A DNA stretch of 64,000 nt, taken from the NCBI RefSeq assembly GCF_005503535.1, contig NZ_SCNN01000009.1, positions 186,001 through 250,000 on the forward strand, given 5' to 3'. A program made the position numbers and the translations under genes. Each line of letters opens with the position of its first letter. Position 1 is the first letter of the stretch. Shown here in pieces: positions 1 through 10,106 of the stretch. This stretch comes from Mesorhizobium comanense (GTDB lineage: Bacteria > Pseudomonadota > Alphaproteobacteria > Rhizobiales > Rhizobiaceae). The notes under the pieces are model-generated. The model was given only the letters and a program-made list of their open reading frames with translations, ran no database searches and was not told the origin of the DNA.

Positions 1-6
1 ATCTGA

Positions 7-1773
7 ATGCTGCGGCGGGCGTGCAAAGGAATTGGCCGGCTTGCCCGCTCGCTCTCGAGCGACAGGAGGGCGAACTTCGCCGTGATGACGGCCTTGAGCG
101 CCCCGGTGGCGTTGGCGCTCGCGGCGGTCGCCATAGATGAAGCCTCCATCTTCACGGAGCGCCGGGAAGCCCAAGCCATGGTCGACCTGGCCGCGATCAC
201 CGCCGCCTCGAACATCAGTAATGTCAACACCGCCGTTGTTACCACGCTCACCGACAACGGCATGCCCGGCGTTGTCGTCCAGGGCACGGGTCAGACCATT
301 CCGGCGGCCGTGGGCAAAACAGTTGTCACGGTCACCCCAGGCCAATACCTGGCATCCAACAGCAATGTGGGCCAGCGCTTCCAGGCGGGCGTTACCCCCT
401 ACAACGCCGTCCGGGTCACCCTGGCCAAGATTCCCAACCGCTATTTCGCAAGCTCGCTGATCCCCACTCCCGTCATCGGCACCCAGGCAACCGCGGCCAT
501 CACGCCGATGGCGACGTTCTCGGTCGGTTCAAGGCTGCTTAGCCTGAACGGCGGCATTCTGAACTCGCTTCTCAGCAAGCTGATCGGCGGCAACATCTCG
601 CTCAGCGTCATGGACTACAATGCCCTGGTCTCGGCCGACGTCGACGTGCTTTCCTTCATGAGCGCGCTGGCGACCCAGTTGAACCTGACCGCGGGCACCT
701 ATTCGGACGTGCTAGCGTCGAAGGCGACGATCGGCCAGATCGCTACCGCCATGGCCAACGTTCCCGGGCTGGACGGAACAAGCGCCCTCGCCTTGCAGAC
801 GATCGCTAACAAGGCCACCAGCACGGTCAAGATACCGCTCAGCGCCCTTGTTGATCTTGGCGGCGTCGGCAGCCTGGCGGTGGGGCAAAGGCCTCCCGGT
901 CTCGGGGTCGCCGCGAGCGCGATCGGGATGCTGAACGCCGGCGCGGTGCTGGCGAACGGCACGAACCAGGTCTCGCTCGATCTCGGTGCCACCATTCCCG
1001 GGCTTACCAACACACAGCTTCTCATCGCCATCGGCCAACCCATGCAATCCTCGCCCTGGCTGGCGATCGATCAGGTTGGTACGACGGTGCGCACCGCACA
1101 GACGCGCATCAAGCTTACCGCGAGCGTCACCGTCGGCAATTCCGGATTAAGCGGCGGTGTCAGTCTGGTGTCCGTCAGCCTGCCCCTCAGCGTGGAAGTC
1201 GCCTATGCGCAGGCCACACTGACCGGCATTACCTGTCCGAACGGACCTTCCAGCATCCAGGTTTCTATCGCCGCCCAGCCAGGCATCGCGGCGCTCCGCC
1301 TTGCCACCAGTAACACCGACGGCAACCCAACAGCCTTCGCGGACTTCACCAGGCCGCAGACGTTCTCAAACGCTCAGATCGCGGCGATCCAGCTTCTGCT
1401 CCTTCCCGTGCTGTCAGTGAACGGTTCGGCGGCGGTCAACATCACGAACAATTCGCCCCAGACGCTGACCTTCAACGCCACCGACATCGCCAACAAGACG
1501 ACAAAGACCGTTTCCACCCGCAACATCACGCAGTCGCTAACATCGTCACTGCTCACCAGCTTGCAGCTTACGATCAATTTGTTGGGCCTTCCCCTGGATT
1601 TGACCGCACTGCTCAATATCGTGACGCCGCCAGTGGTGGCGTTATTGAATGGCGTGACAGCACCGGTCGACAACTTGCTTTACAATCTGCTTTCGGCGCT
1701 CGGCGTCAGCGTCGGCTCGGCGGACGTCAGGGTTACCGGCGCGACTTGCGGGCGCGCGGTTCTGGTCCAGTAA
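7..1773 (+). CDS. TadG-like Flp pilus-associated membrane protein
   Basis: The 588-residue product starts with a basic stretch (about residues 1-23) and then one hydrophobic segment (about 26-46), followed by a region rich in small and polar residues. The segment RRANFAVMTALSAPVALALA, a charged arginine pair before a helix and then a negatively charged IDEAS element, is the usual N-terminus of TadE/TadG-type proteins of the Flp (Tad) pilus system. The remaining roughly 530 residues are a DUF2134-like extracytoplasmic domain rich in Ala, Leu, Thr and Ser, with few charges and almost no Cys. Such proteins are thought to be anchored in the inner membrane and to act in pilus assembly or anchoring. 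No other tad gene lies within the window, so the role rests on the N-terminus alone. Only six bases precede the ATG, so the ribosome binding site cannot be judged. It converges on the alpha-glucosidase gene. Confidence 0.62.
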   Translation: MLRRACKGIGRLARSLSSDRRANFAVMTALSAPVALALAAVAIDEASIFTERREAQAMVDLAAITAASNISNVNTAVVTTLTDNGMPGVVVQGTGQTIPAAVGKTVVTVTPGQYLASNSNVGQRFQAGVTPYNAVRVTLAKIPNRYFASSLIPTPVIGTQATAAITPMATFSVGSRLLSLNGGILNSLLSKLIGGNISLSVMDYNALVSADVDVLSFMSALATQLNLTAGTYSDVLASKATIGQIATAMANVPGLDGTSALALQTIANKATSTVKIPLSALVDLGGVGSLAVGQRPPGLGVAASAIGMLNAGAVLANGTNQVSLDLGATIPGLTNTQLLIAIGQPMQSSPWLAIDQVGTTVRTAQTRIKLTASVTVGNSGLSGGVSLVSVSLPLSVEVAYAQATLTGITCPNGPSSIQVSIAAQPGIAALRLATSNTDGNPTAFADFTRPQTFSNAQIAAIQLLLLPVLSVNGSAAVNITNNSPQTLTFNATDIANKTTKTVSTRNITQSLTSSLLTSLQLTINLLGLPLDLTALLNIVTPPVVALLNGVTAPVDNLLYNLLSALGVSVGSADVRVTGATCGRAVLVQ

Positions 1774-1825
1774 AAAGTGATCGGCGTGCCGTTCCGGTGC
1801 GCAAGGCGGGCGGCCGGAACCCCAA

Positions 1826-3457
1826 TCAGTCCAGTTGGCCCATAAACCAGCCGAGCGCGGGCAAGGACAGGGAGTTCTCCTCGACCGGACCTCCCGCCAG
1901 CACGGCCGTGACCGTTCCGGCGCCCCGCGGCAATGGCCAATCGACCCCCTCGGAAGCGAAATTGAAAACGCAGAGTAGCCTCTCGTCGCCGCCTTCGCGG
2001 ATGAAGGCGAGCACGTCGCCCCGCGCGTCGAGGAAACGGATCGAACCGGTGACGAGTGCCGGATGACGTTTGCGCAAGGCGAGCGCCGCGCGGTAGGCGG
2101 ACAGCACCGATTGATCGTTGTCGTTCTGCACGTCGACCGCACGGGCGCGATGACTTGCGGGCACCGGCAGCCAGGGCTTGCCGGTGGTGAATCCCGCCTT
2201 CTCGACCTCAGCCTGCCAGACCATCGGCGTGCGGCAGCCGTCCCTGCCCTTCACACCCGGCCAGAAGCGGATGCCGACCGGGTCGCGCAGATCTTCATAG
2301 GCAAGCTCGGCCTCCTCCAAGCCGAGTTCCTCGCCCTGATAGAGACAGATCGAACCGCGCAGACTGCAAAGCAGCGCGATCGAGAATCTGGCCACCGCGT
2401 CGGGATCACCGCCGGGCCGCGTCCAGCGGCTGACATGGCGCACAACGTCATGGTTGGAGAATGCCCAGCACACCCACCCGTCGGCAACCGCCTGTTCGAA
2501 GGCCTCGACGCAGCCGCGCACATGGGCAGCCGAGAATTGCGGGCCGAGCAGGTCGAACGTGTAGCACATCTGCAGCTTGTCGCCGCCGGAGGTATAGGCG
2601 GCGAGCGTCTGCAAGGAGCGGCTTTCATCACCGATCTCGCCGACCGCGGCGCGGCCCTGATATTCGTCCATCAAGGCCCGAAAACGCTTGAGGAACGCCA
2701 GGTTTTCCGGCTGTGTCTTGTCGAACAGATGCTCTTGGAAAAGATAGGTGTTGGTCTCGCCGTTGGTGCCGGCGACGCTCGACGCGAGAGGCGGATTGCT
2801 GCGCAGCCAGCGGTCGTGGACATAGTAATTGACCGTATCGAGCCGGAAACCGTCGACGCCGCGTTCGAGCCAGAACCGCACCGTATCCAGCAGCGCGTCC
2901 TGCACCTGCGGATTGTGGAAATTCAGGTCGGGCTGCGAAGCGAGGAAATTGTGCATGTAATATTGCCGGCGCGTGGCGTCCCACTCCCAGGACGGCCCGC
3001 CGAACACCGAGAGCCAGTTGTTCGGCGCGTTCCCGTCCGGTCTGGCATCGGCCCAGACGTACCAGTCGGCCTTCGGATTGTCGCGGCTGGAGCGGCTTTC
3101 GACGAACCATTCGTGCCTGTCGGAAGAATGCGAGATCACCTGGTCGATGATGATCTTGAGGCCCAGCCGGTGCGCTTCGACGACCAGCGCGTCAAAATCC
3201 TCCAGCGTGCCGAACATCGGATCGACATCGCGATAGTCAGATACGTCGTAGCCCATGTCGGCCATGGGCGACTTGAAGAAGGGGGAGAGCCAGACCGCAT
3301 CGACGCCGAGCGAGGCGATGTGGGCAAGCCGCGTCGTGATTCCCCGGAGATCGCCGCTGCCGTCGCCGGTCGTATCCTGGAAGGAACGCGGATAGACTTG
3401 GTAGATGACGCAGCCGCGCCACCATTCGCGCCCCTGCCCGGCATGGTGGTCGGCCAT
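1826..3457 (-). CDS. GH13 alpha-glucosidase (oligo-1,6-glucosidase type)
   Basis: A 543-residue glycoside hydrolase of family 13 (alpha-amylase clan). The N-terminal block WWRGCVIYQVYPRSFQDTTG and the QVISHSSDRHEWF motif are typical of alpha-glucosidases of the oligo-1,6-glucosidase and trehalose-hydrolase groups. The three catalytic residues are visible: nucleophile Asp207 in DGFRLDTVN, acid/base Glu274 in AVGEIGDE, and Asp337 in FSNHDVVR. No signal peptide is seen, so it should act in the cytoplasm on maltooligosaccharides or trehalose-like sugars released by glycogen breakdown. The start ATG shares one base with the stop of glgX (TGATG), which indicates translational coupling and fixes the start; the frame stays open further upstream inside glgX. 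It is the last gene of the glycogen cluster. Substrate choice (maltose, isomaltose, sucrose or trehalose) cannot be read from the sequence. Confidence 0.85.
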   Translation of the reverse strand: MADHHAGQGREWWRGCVIYQVYPRSFQDTTGDGSGDLRGITTRLAHIASLGVDAVWLSPFFKSPMADMGYDVSDYRDVDPMFGTLEDFDALVVEAHRLGLKIIIDQVISHSSDRHEWFVESRSSRDNPKADWYVWADARPDGNAPNNWLSVFGGPSWEWDATRRQYYMHNFLASQPDLNFHNPQVQDALLDTVRFWLERGVDGFRLDTVNYYVHDRWLRSNPPLASSVAGTNGETNTYLFQEHLFDKTQPENLAFLKRFRALMDEYQGRAAVGEIGDESRSLQTLAAYTSGGDKLQMCYTFDLLGPQFSAAHVRGCVEAFEQAVADGWVCWAFSNHDVVRHVSRWTRPGGDPDAVARFSIALLCSLRGSICLYQGEELGLEEAELAYEDLRDPVGIRFWPGVKGRDGCRTPMVWQAEVEKAGFTTGKPWLPVPASHRARAVDVQNDNDQSVLSAYRAALALRKRHPALVTGSIRFLDARGDVLAFIREGGDERLLCVFNFASEGVDWPLPRGAGTVTAVLAGGPVEENSLSLPALGWFMGQLD

Positions 3458-5457
3458 CACGAACCTTTCCTCCCGCGGACCTTGGCGGCCCGGCGCTCGA
3501 TCATGAAGTTGACGCCGCGGCCAGGCAGGGGTCGCGCCAGATCGACGGTGTCGGCCTCGATGGCCGGGCGCCATTCGAACCCGTCCCGCGCCGGCAGGGT
3601 GAAGACGCATTGTCGTCGATCGCCATTGATCAGAACGGCAAGGCGGCCGTCTGAGGCATTGCCCAGCAGCATGACGAGGCGATGCCGGCCCGGATCGTTC
3701 CAGTCGGCTTCGCCAAGCGGCACGCCGGTTTCGGTCAGCCAGGCGACGTCGGGAATGTCCGCTCCCGGCGGCGGCTGACCGGTCAGCAGCCGCGTTTCGG
3801 TCAATGCCGGAGAAGCATGGCGCAGCGCCGAGAATGCCGCCGTGCAATGCTCCAGCGCCTTGTCGCGGCCGACCCAATCGAGCCAGGTCACCGCATTGTC
3901 CTGCGCATAGGCGTTGTTGTTGCCCTTTTGCGTGCGTCCGAACTCATCGCCCGCCGTCAGCATGATGGTGCCGCGCGAGGCAAAGAGCGTGGCGAGCAGC
4001 GCACGCTGATCGGCGAAGCGCGCCTTGATGATCCCGGCATTCTCGGTCTCGCCCTCGACGCCATTGTTCCAGGACAGGTTGGCGTTGTGGCCGTCGCGGT
4101 TCTGCTCGCCATTGGCGATGTTGTGCTTGCGTTCGTAGGCCACGATGTCGGCCAGCGTCATGCCATCATGCGCGGCGATGAAATTGACCGTGCGGCTGGC
4201 CGGCGCGCCGGCCCCGCCAAAGACATCGGACGAACCGGCAAGCCTTGTCGCGAGCAATCCCACCGTGCCCCCATCGCCACGCCAGAAGCGCCTGACATCG
4301 TCCCGGTAGCGGTCATTCCATTCCAGGAACGGCGGCCGGAAACTGCCGAGTTGGTAACCGTTTGGACCGATATCCCAGGGCTCGGCTATCAACACACGGT
4401 CGCCAAGGACGGAATCGCCGGCAATTGCCTGCAGCAGCGGCGCATCTGGGTCGAACGTTCCGTCAACCCGGCCGAGCACCGGCGCCAGGTCGAAGCGGAA
4501 ACCATCGACGCCGGCGTAACGGACGAAGTGGCGAAGCGTGTCGAGCACCATCTCCCGCACGACAGGATGATCGCAGGCGACCGTGTTGCCGGTGCCGGTG
4601 TCGTTGGCCAGCCTGCCGTCCTGCTGGTGCCGGTAGTAGGCCTGATTGTCCAGCCCGCGCAGCGACAAGGTCGGTCCCAACCGGTCGCTTTCGCCGGTGT
4701 GGTTGAAGACGAGGTCGAGGATGGTGCCGATGCCGGCCTTGCGCAACGCCGCGACGGTGTCGCGCAATTCAGCGAGGCCGCCCGGCGCCAGGCGCGGATC
4801 GAGCGCCATGAAGGTGACGGGGTTGTAGCCCCAGGCGTTGCCGAGGCCGAGTGGCGGCAGATGCCGCTCGTCGATCGACGCGGTGACAGGCATCAGTTCG
4901 ACAGCGCAGACGCCGATTTTCTTCAGATGCTCGATGATGGCCGGATGGGCAAGCGCGGCAATGGTGCCACGCTGCGCTTCAGGCACGTCCGGATGCAGCC
5001 TGGTGAAGGAGCGGACGTTCAGCTCATAGATCAGGCCGCCCGGACGAAACAGCGGCGGCAGCGGCGGCACCGCCGTGAGCAAGGGCTTTGCCACGACCTT
5101 GGGCATCAGCGGCGCGGTATCGGCTCCCTCGTTGCGCCGCGCGGCTAGCCGCCAGTGGTATTGATATGGCCGATCGATCTCGAAGGCGTAGGGATCGATC
5201 AGCAGCTTGTCGGGGTCGAGCCACAGTCCCCGGTCCGGCGCATAGTCGCCGTCCGCGCGCAAGCCGTAGCGGGTGCCCTCGACGAGGCCGGGGACAAGGA
5301 GCGCGTGGACGCCATCGCCCTGGGGCTGCAGTTCGAGCCGGTCGATCTCGCGGCCTCCCTGACCGTCGAAGATCGACACCCACAGGCGACGGGCCGACGA
5401 GGACCGGGCGGCGAAGCGGATGCCTTCGCGGGTGATCGTGGCGCCGAGCTGGGTCAT
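3457..5457 (-). CDS. glgX: glycogen debranching enzyme GlgX
   Basis: A 666-residue GH13 debranching enzyme that hydrolyses alpha-1,6 branch points in limit dextrins left by glycogen phosphorylase. It has an N-terminal carbohydrate-binding CBM48-like part (about 1-130), then the catalytic barrel with YELNVRSFT, ILDLVFNHTGE, nucleophile Asp323 in DGFRFDLAP, acid/base Glu359 in VLIAEPWDIG and Asp431 in FIAAHDGMTL. The frame is open upstream to about 5574, but that part runs through a palindromic repeat, so I start at the ATG at 5457 (MTQLGATITREG), which gives the usual family length. It lies between pgm and the alpha-glucosidase on the same strand. A mosaic repeat fills most of the 199-bp gap to pgm and could uncouple expression of the two halves of the cluster. 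Confidence 0.93.
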   Translation of the reverse strand: MTQLGATITREGIRFAARSSSARRLWVSIFDGQGGREIDRLELQPQGDGVHALLVPGLVEGTRYGLRADGDYAPDRGLWLDPDKLLIDPYAFEIDRPYQYHWRLAARRNEGADTAPLMPKVVAKPLLTAVPPLPPLFRPGGLIYELNVRSFTRLHPDVPEAQRGTIAALAHPAIIEHLKKIGVCAVELMPVTASIDERHLPPLGLGNAWGYNPVTFMALDPRLAPGGLAELRDTVAALRKAGIGTILDLVFNHTGESDRLGPTLSLRGLDNQAYYRHQQDGRLANDTGTGNTVACDHPVVREMVLDTLRHFVRYAGVDGFRFDLAPVLGRVDGTFDPDAPLLQAIAGDSVLGDRVLIAEPWDIGPNGYQLGSFRPPFLEWNDRYRDDVRRFWRGDGGTVGLLATRLAGSSDVFGGAGAPASRTVNFIAAHDGMTLADIVAYERKHNIANGEQNRDGHNANLSWNNGVEGETENAGIIKARFADQRALLATLFASRGTIMLTAGDEFGRTQKGNNNAYAQDNAVTWLDWVGRDKALEHCTAAFSALRHASPALTETRLLTGQPPPGADIPDVAWLTETGVPLGEADWNDPGRHRLVMLLGNASDGRLAVLINGDRRQCVFTLPARDGFEWRPAIEADTVDLARPLPGRGVNFMIERRAAKVRGRKGS

Positions 5458-5468
5458 GCGAGCGCCTC

Positions 5469-5637
5469 CCCTTCTCCCCTTGTGGGAGAAGGTGGATCGG
5501 CGCGCAGCGCCGAGACGGATGAGGGGTGTGTGACGGGACGAGGCGTTGGCAATCTCGATCGAAGAACGCGCCAAGCTGGAGCACCCCTCATCCGACCTCG
5601 CTTCGCGAGGCCACCTTCTCCCACAAGGGGAGAAGGG
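5469..5637. repeat. paired inverted mosaic repeat (RIME-like)
   Basis: Two copies of the same unit lie in opposite orientation. The outer arms at 5470-5495 and 5611-5636 are perfect 26-bp inverted complements, each built on CCTTCTCCCC and GGGAGAAGGTGG, which is itself a small hairpin. Inside them GATGAGGGGTG near 5519 pairs with CACCCCTCATC near 5582. About 50 bp of unrelated sequence lies in the middle. This type of intergenic palindromic mosaic is widespread in rhizobia (RIME-like); the family name is my inference. It sits between pgm and glgX and could form a large hairpin in the mRNA. Confidence 0.8.
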
Positions 5638-5656
5638 AAAGCCCTCAACACCACCC

Positions 5657-7288
<1,632 letters not shown>

Positions 7289-8734
7289 TCAGGCAACCCT
7301 TTTCGAAAGCAGCAAGCGGTAGAGTTCAACGTATTTTCCGGCACTTCGATCCCACGACACATCGCTCTTCATGCCCTGGCGCTGGATGGCTTCGAAAGTC
7401 GCCGGGGAAGCATGTGCGTCGGCCAGGCGGCGGATCGCATGCAGCAGCGCACCGCCATTGTTGGGTGCGAACTGGAAACCGGTGGCGACGCCCGCGGCAA
7501 GTGCGGCCTCGTTGGCGTCGATGATGGTGTCGGCGAGGCCGCCGGTGTGGGCAACCACCGGCACGCAGCCATAGCGCAGGCCGTAAAGCTGCGTCAGCCC
7601 GCAGGGTTCGAAACGCGAGGGAATGACGATCGCGTCGCAGCCGCCCTGCATGATGTGGGACAAGCCCTCGTCATAACCGACCACCACGCCGATACGGCCA
7701 CGGTGTCGTGCGGCGGCGGCGAGCAGCGCGCCTTCCAGGCCCGCATCGCCCGAGCCCAGTATGGCCAGCCGCGCGCCCGTCGCGACGATGCCGTCGACCG
7801 CCGTCGCCAGGATGTCCATGCCCTTTTGCCAGGTCAGGCGGCTGACGACGCAGACGATCGGGCTGTCGTCGCGGTCGAGGCCGAAGCGATCCTCCACGGC
7901 GGCCCGGTTCGGCGCGCGGGCTTTCAGCGTCTCGGCCGTATAGGTCGACACCAGATGCGTGTCGGTCTGCGGATCCCATATGGCGGTGTCGATGCCGTTG
8001 ACGATGCCGTAGAGATCGCTGGAGCGCATATTGATGAGGCCATCGAGCCCCATGCCGAATTCGGGAGAGCGTATCTCCTGCGCGTAGGTCGGGCTGACGG
8101 TGGTGATGGCCCAGGCCGCTTGAAGTCCGGCCTTGAGGAAGCCCACGCCGCCGTAATATTCAACGCCGTCCAGCGCCATCGCCACAGCCGGCAGGCCAAG
8201 TTCGCCGAAAATGCCGGCGCCGAACTGGCCCTGGAAGGCGAGATTGTGGACGGTCATCATCGACGGCGTACCGACCGCCTTGCCGTAGCGCATATAGGCA
8301 AGCGTCATCGCCGACTGCCAATCATGGGCATGCACGATATCGGGCAGATAACCTGAGATCGCGCCGCCGGCGATGTCGGCGCCGGCCTGGCTCAGCGCCG
8401 CGAAACGGCGCCAATTGTCGGGCCAGTCCGCACCCGATGCATTGCCATAGGGACCACCCGGGCGGTCGAACAGATGCGGCGCATCGAGCACGAAGAGACT
8501 GAGCCCGGCGACCTCGACTGCGTGGATGGAAGCCTTGCCGCCTTGCAGCGACGGGTACTGATAGACGGCCTTCTTTTTCTTGAACGCCGCCATCACGACG
8601 GGGAAGCCGGGAACAAGCGTGCGCATCGTCACGCCCTTGGCCGCGAGCGCGATCGGCAGCGCACCGGTCACATCGGCAAGTCCGCCGGTCTTGATCAGCG
8701 GAAAAATCTCTGGTGTGACCGACAGAACCTGCAT
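7289..8734 (-). CDS. glgA: glycogen synthase (ADP-glucose)
   Basis: A 481-residue GT5 glycogen synthase that transfers glucose from ADP-glucose to the non-reducing end of glycogen. The N-terminal [17 protein letters not shown] contains the ADP-glucose-binding KTGGL motif (Lys15). The C-terminal GT-B domain carries [10 protein letters not shown], the [18 protein letters not shown] nucleotide-sugar site with its catalytic Glu, and the HTGGLADT block. The ATG at 8734 gives exactly the canonical N-terminus. It lies between glgC, with an 84-bp gap occupied by a hairpin repeat, and pgm, with a 3-bp gap. In many bacteria this gene is grouped with glgC, glgB and glgP, as here. Confidence 0.97.
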   Translation of the reverse strand: MQVLSVTPEIFPLIKTGGLADVTGALPIALAAKGVTMRTLVPGFPVVMAAFKKKKAVYQYPSLQGGKASIHAVEVAGLSLFVLDAPHLFDRPGGPYGNASGADWPDNWRRFAALSQAGADIAGGAISGYLPDIVHAHDWQSAMTLAYMRYGKAVGTPSMMTVHNLAFQGQFGAGIFGELGLPAVAMALDGVEYYGGVGFLKAGLQAAWAITTVSPTYAQEIRSPEFGMGLDGLINMRSSDLYGIVNGIDTAIWDPQTDTHLVSTYTAETLKARAPNRAAVEDRFGLDRDDSPIVCVVSRLTWQKGMDILATAVDGIVATGARLAILGSGDAGLEGALLAAAARHRGRIGVVVGYDEGLSHIMQGGCDAIVIPSRFEPCGLTQLYGLRYGCVPVVAHTGGLADTIIDANEAALAAGVATGFQFAPNNGGALLHAIRRLADAHASPATFEAIQRQGMKSDVSWDRSAGKYVELYRLLLSKRVA

Positions 8735-8752
8735 GCGTTTATGGTCCGATCC

Positions 8753-8820
8753 TGTCCAACTCTTTGTTTTTGCGTAATTCCGGACGGAAAACCGTTTTCC
8801 ACCTTTCCGGAACGGCTCCT
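8753..8820. repeat. palindromic intergenic repeat, copy 1
   Basis: This hairpin element fills the glgC-glgA gap. AATTCCGG and CCGGAA form the outer arms, with an inner palindrome GGAAAAC-C-GTTTTCC. It shares the linker CTCTTTGTTTTT and the core CCGGACGGAAAACCG with the reverse complement of the element at 31749-31816, so both belong to one family. The right end touches the stop codon of glgC. Confidence 0.75.
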
Positions 8821-10084
8821 AGAGCTTGAGCTTGTCGATCATGTCTTGGGTCACCAGGCAGATGCCCTTTTCAGAGACCCGAAAACGCTTGGCGTCGAGT
8901 GCGGGATTTTCCCCTATCACCAAGCCTTCCGGTATCCTTACACCGTGGTCAATGACGACGCGCTTCAACTTTGCGTTCCGGCCGACATGAACGTCGGGCA
9001 GCATGACGACCTCCTCCAGCGTCGAATAGGAATTGATGCGCGCGCCGGTAAAGATCAGGCTTTTCTTCAGCGTCGCGCCGGACACGATGCAGTCGCCCGA
9101 CACCAGCGAAGAGACGGCCGAGCCGCGCCTGCCGTCCTCGTCATGGACGAATTTTGCCGGCGGCTTCAACTCGGCGTAGGTCCAGATCGGCCAGTCGCGA
9201 TCATAGAGGTCGAGCTCAGGCGTGACGTCTGTCAGATCGATGTTGGCTTCCCAATAGGCGTCGACCGTGCCCACGTCGCGCCAGTAAGCCTCGTTCTCGG
9301 CGGTCGAGCGCACGCAGGACTTGGCGAAGCGGTGGGCGATCGCCTTACCGTGCTGGACGATATAGGGAATGATGTCCTTGCCGAAATCGCGGCTCGATCC
9401 GGGCTCGGCGGCGTCGCGGCGCAACTGTTCCATGAGAAACTTGGTCTTGAACACGTAGATGCCCATCGAGGCCAGCGCATAGTCCGGCTTGTCGGGAATG
9501 CCGGGCGGATCGGCCGGCTTCTCGATGAAGGAGATGATGGTGTCCTTGGCGTCGACATGCATGACGCCGAAACCGGTCGCTTCCATGCGCGGCACTTCCA
9601 GGCAGCCGACCGTGACATCGGCGCCGGCGTCTACGTGCTGGCGCAGCATCAGCTCGTAATCCATCTTGTAGATATGGTCGCCGGCCAGGATCACCATGTA
9701 TTCGGGACCATAGGCCTCGATGATGTCGATGTTCTGGTAGACCGCGTCGGCGGTGCCTTCATACCATTGCGTCTCCGACACGCGCTGGCTGGCCGGCAGG
9801 ATGTCGAAGCTCTCGTTTCGTTCGGGGCGCAGAAAGTTCCAGCCGCGCTGCAGGTGGCGGATCAGCGAATGCGCCTTGTACTGGGTGGCGACGCCGAGGC
9901 GGCGAATGCCGGAATTGAGCGCATTGGAGAGCGCGAAATCGATGATGCGGGTCTTGCCGCCGAAATAGACCGCCGGCTTGGCGCGCCGGTCGGTCAGTTC
10001 CTTGAGGCGGCTGCCGCGCCCGCCGGCCAGCACATAGGCCATGGCATCGCGGGCCAGCGGCTGGGTTCGTTTCATATCCACCAT
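8819..10084 (-). CDS. glgC: glucose-1-phosphate adenylyltransferase
   Basis: A 421-residue ADP-glucose pyrophosphorylase, the committing step of glycogen synthesis (ATP plus glucose 1-phosphate to ADP-glucose). The nucleotide-binding signature [16 protein letters not shown] lies at residues 16-31, followed by [15 protein letters not shown], the [12 protein letters not shown] block and the IEKPADPP motif. The C-terminal left-handed beta-helix has the usual hexapeptide-like stretches. I chose the ATG at 10084 because GGGGAGG stands 9 nt upstream; an in-frame GTG at 10093 overlaps that site. The gene follows glgB after 22 bp. Bacterial GlgC enzymes are usually controlled allosterically by glycolytic intermediates such as fructose 6-phosphate; nothing here contradicts this, but the effector cannot be read from the sequence. 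Confidence 0.97.
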   Translation of the reverse strand: MVDMKRTQPLARDAMAYVLAGGRGSRLKELTDRRAKPAVYFGGKTRIIDFALSNALNSGIRRLGVATQYKAHSLIRHLQRGWNFLRPERNESFDILPASQRVSETQWYEGTADAVYQNIDIIEAYGPEYMVILAGDHIYKMDYELMLRQHVDAGADVTVGCLEVPRMEATGFGVMHVDAKDTIISFIEKPADPPGIPDKPDYALASMGIYVFKTKFLMEQLRRDAAEPGSSRDFGKDIIPYIVQHGKAIAHRFAKSCVRSTAENEAYWRDVGTVDAYWEANIDLTDVTPELDLYDRDWPIWTYAELKPPAKFVHDEDGRRGSAVSSLVSGDCIVSGATLKKSLIFTGARINSYSTLEEVVMLPDVHVGRNAKLKRVVIDHGVRIPEGLVIGENPALDAKRFRVSEKGICLVTQDMIDKLKL

Positions 10085-10106
10085 GGTTTTCACCCTCCCC
10101 GGTTAC

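Noticed and set aside
2063..3778. Long plus-strand open frame of 571 codons opposite the alpha-glucosidase and glgX genes
   Set aside because: It is the antisense shadow of GC-rich coding sequence; the product is rich in Arg, Gly and Asp repeats with no domain, and the opposite strand has clear GH13 motifs.
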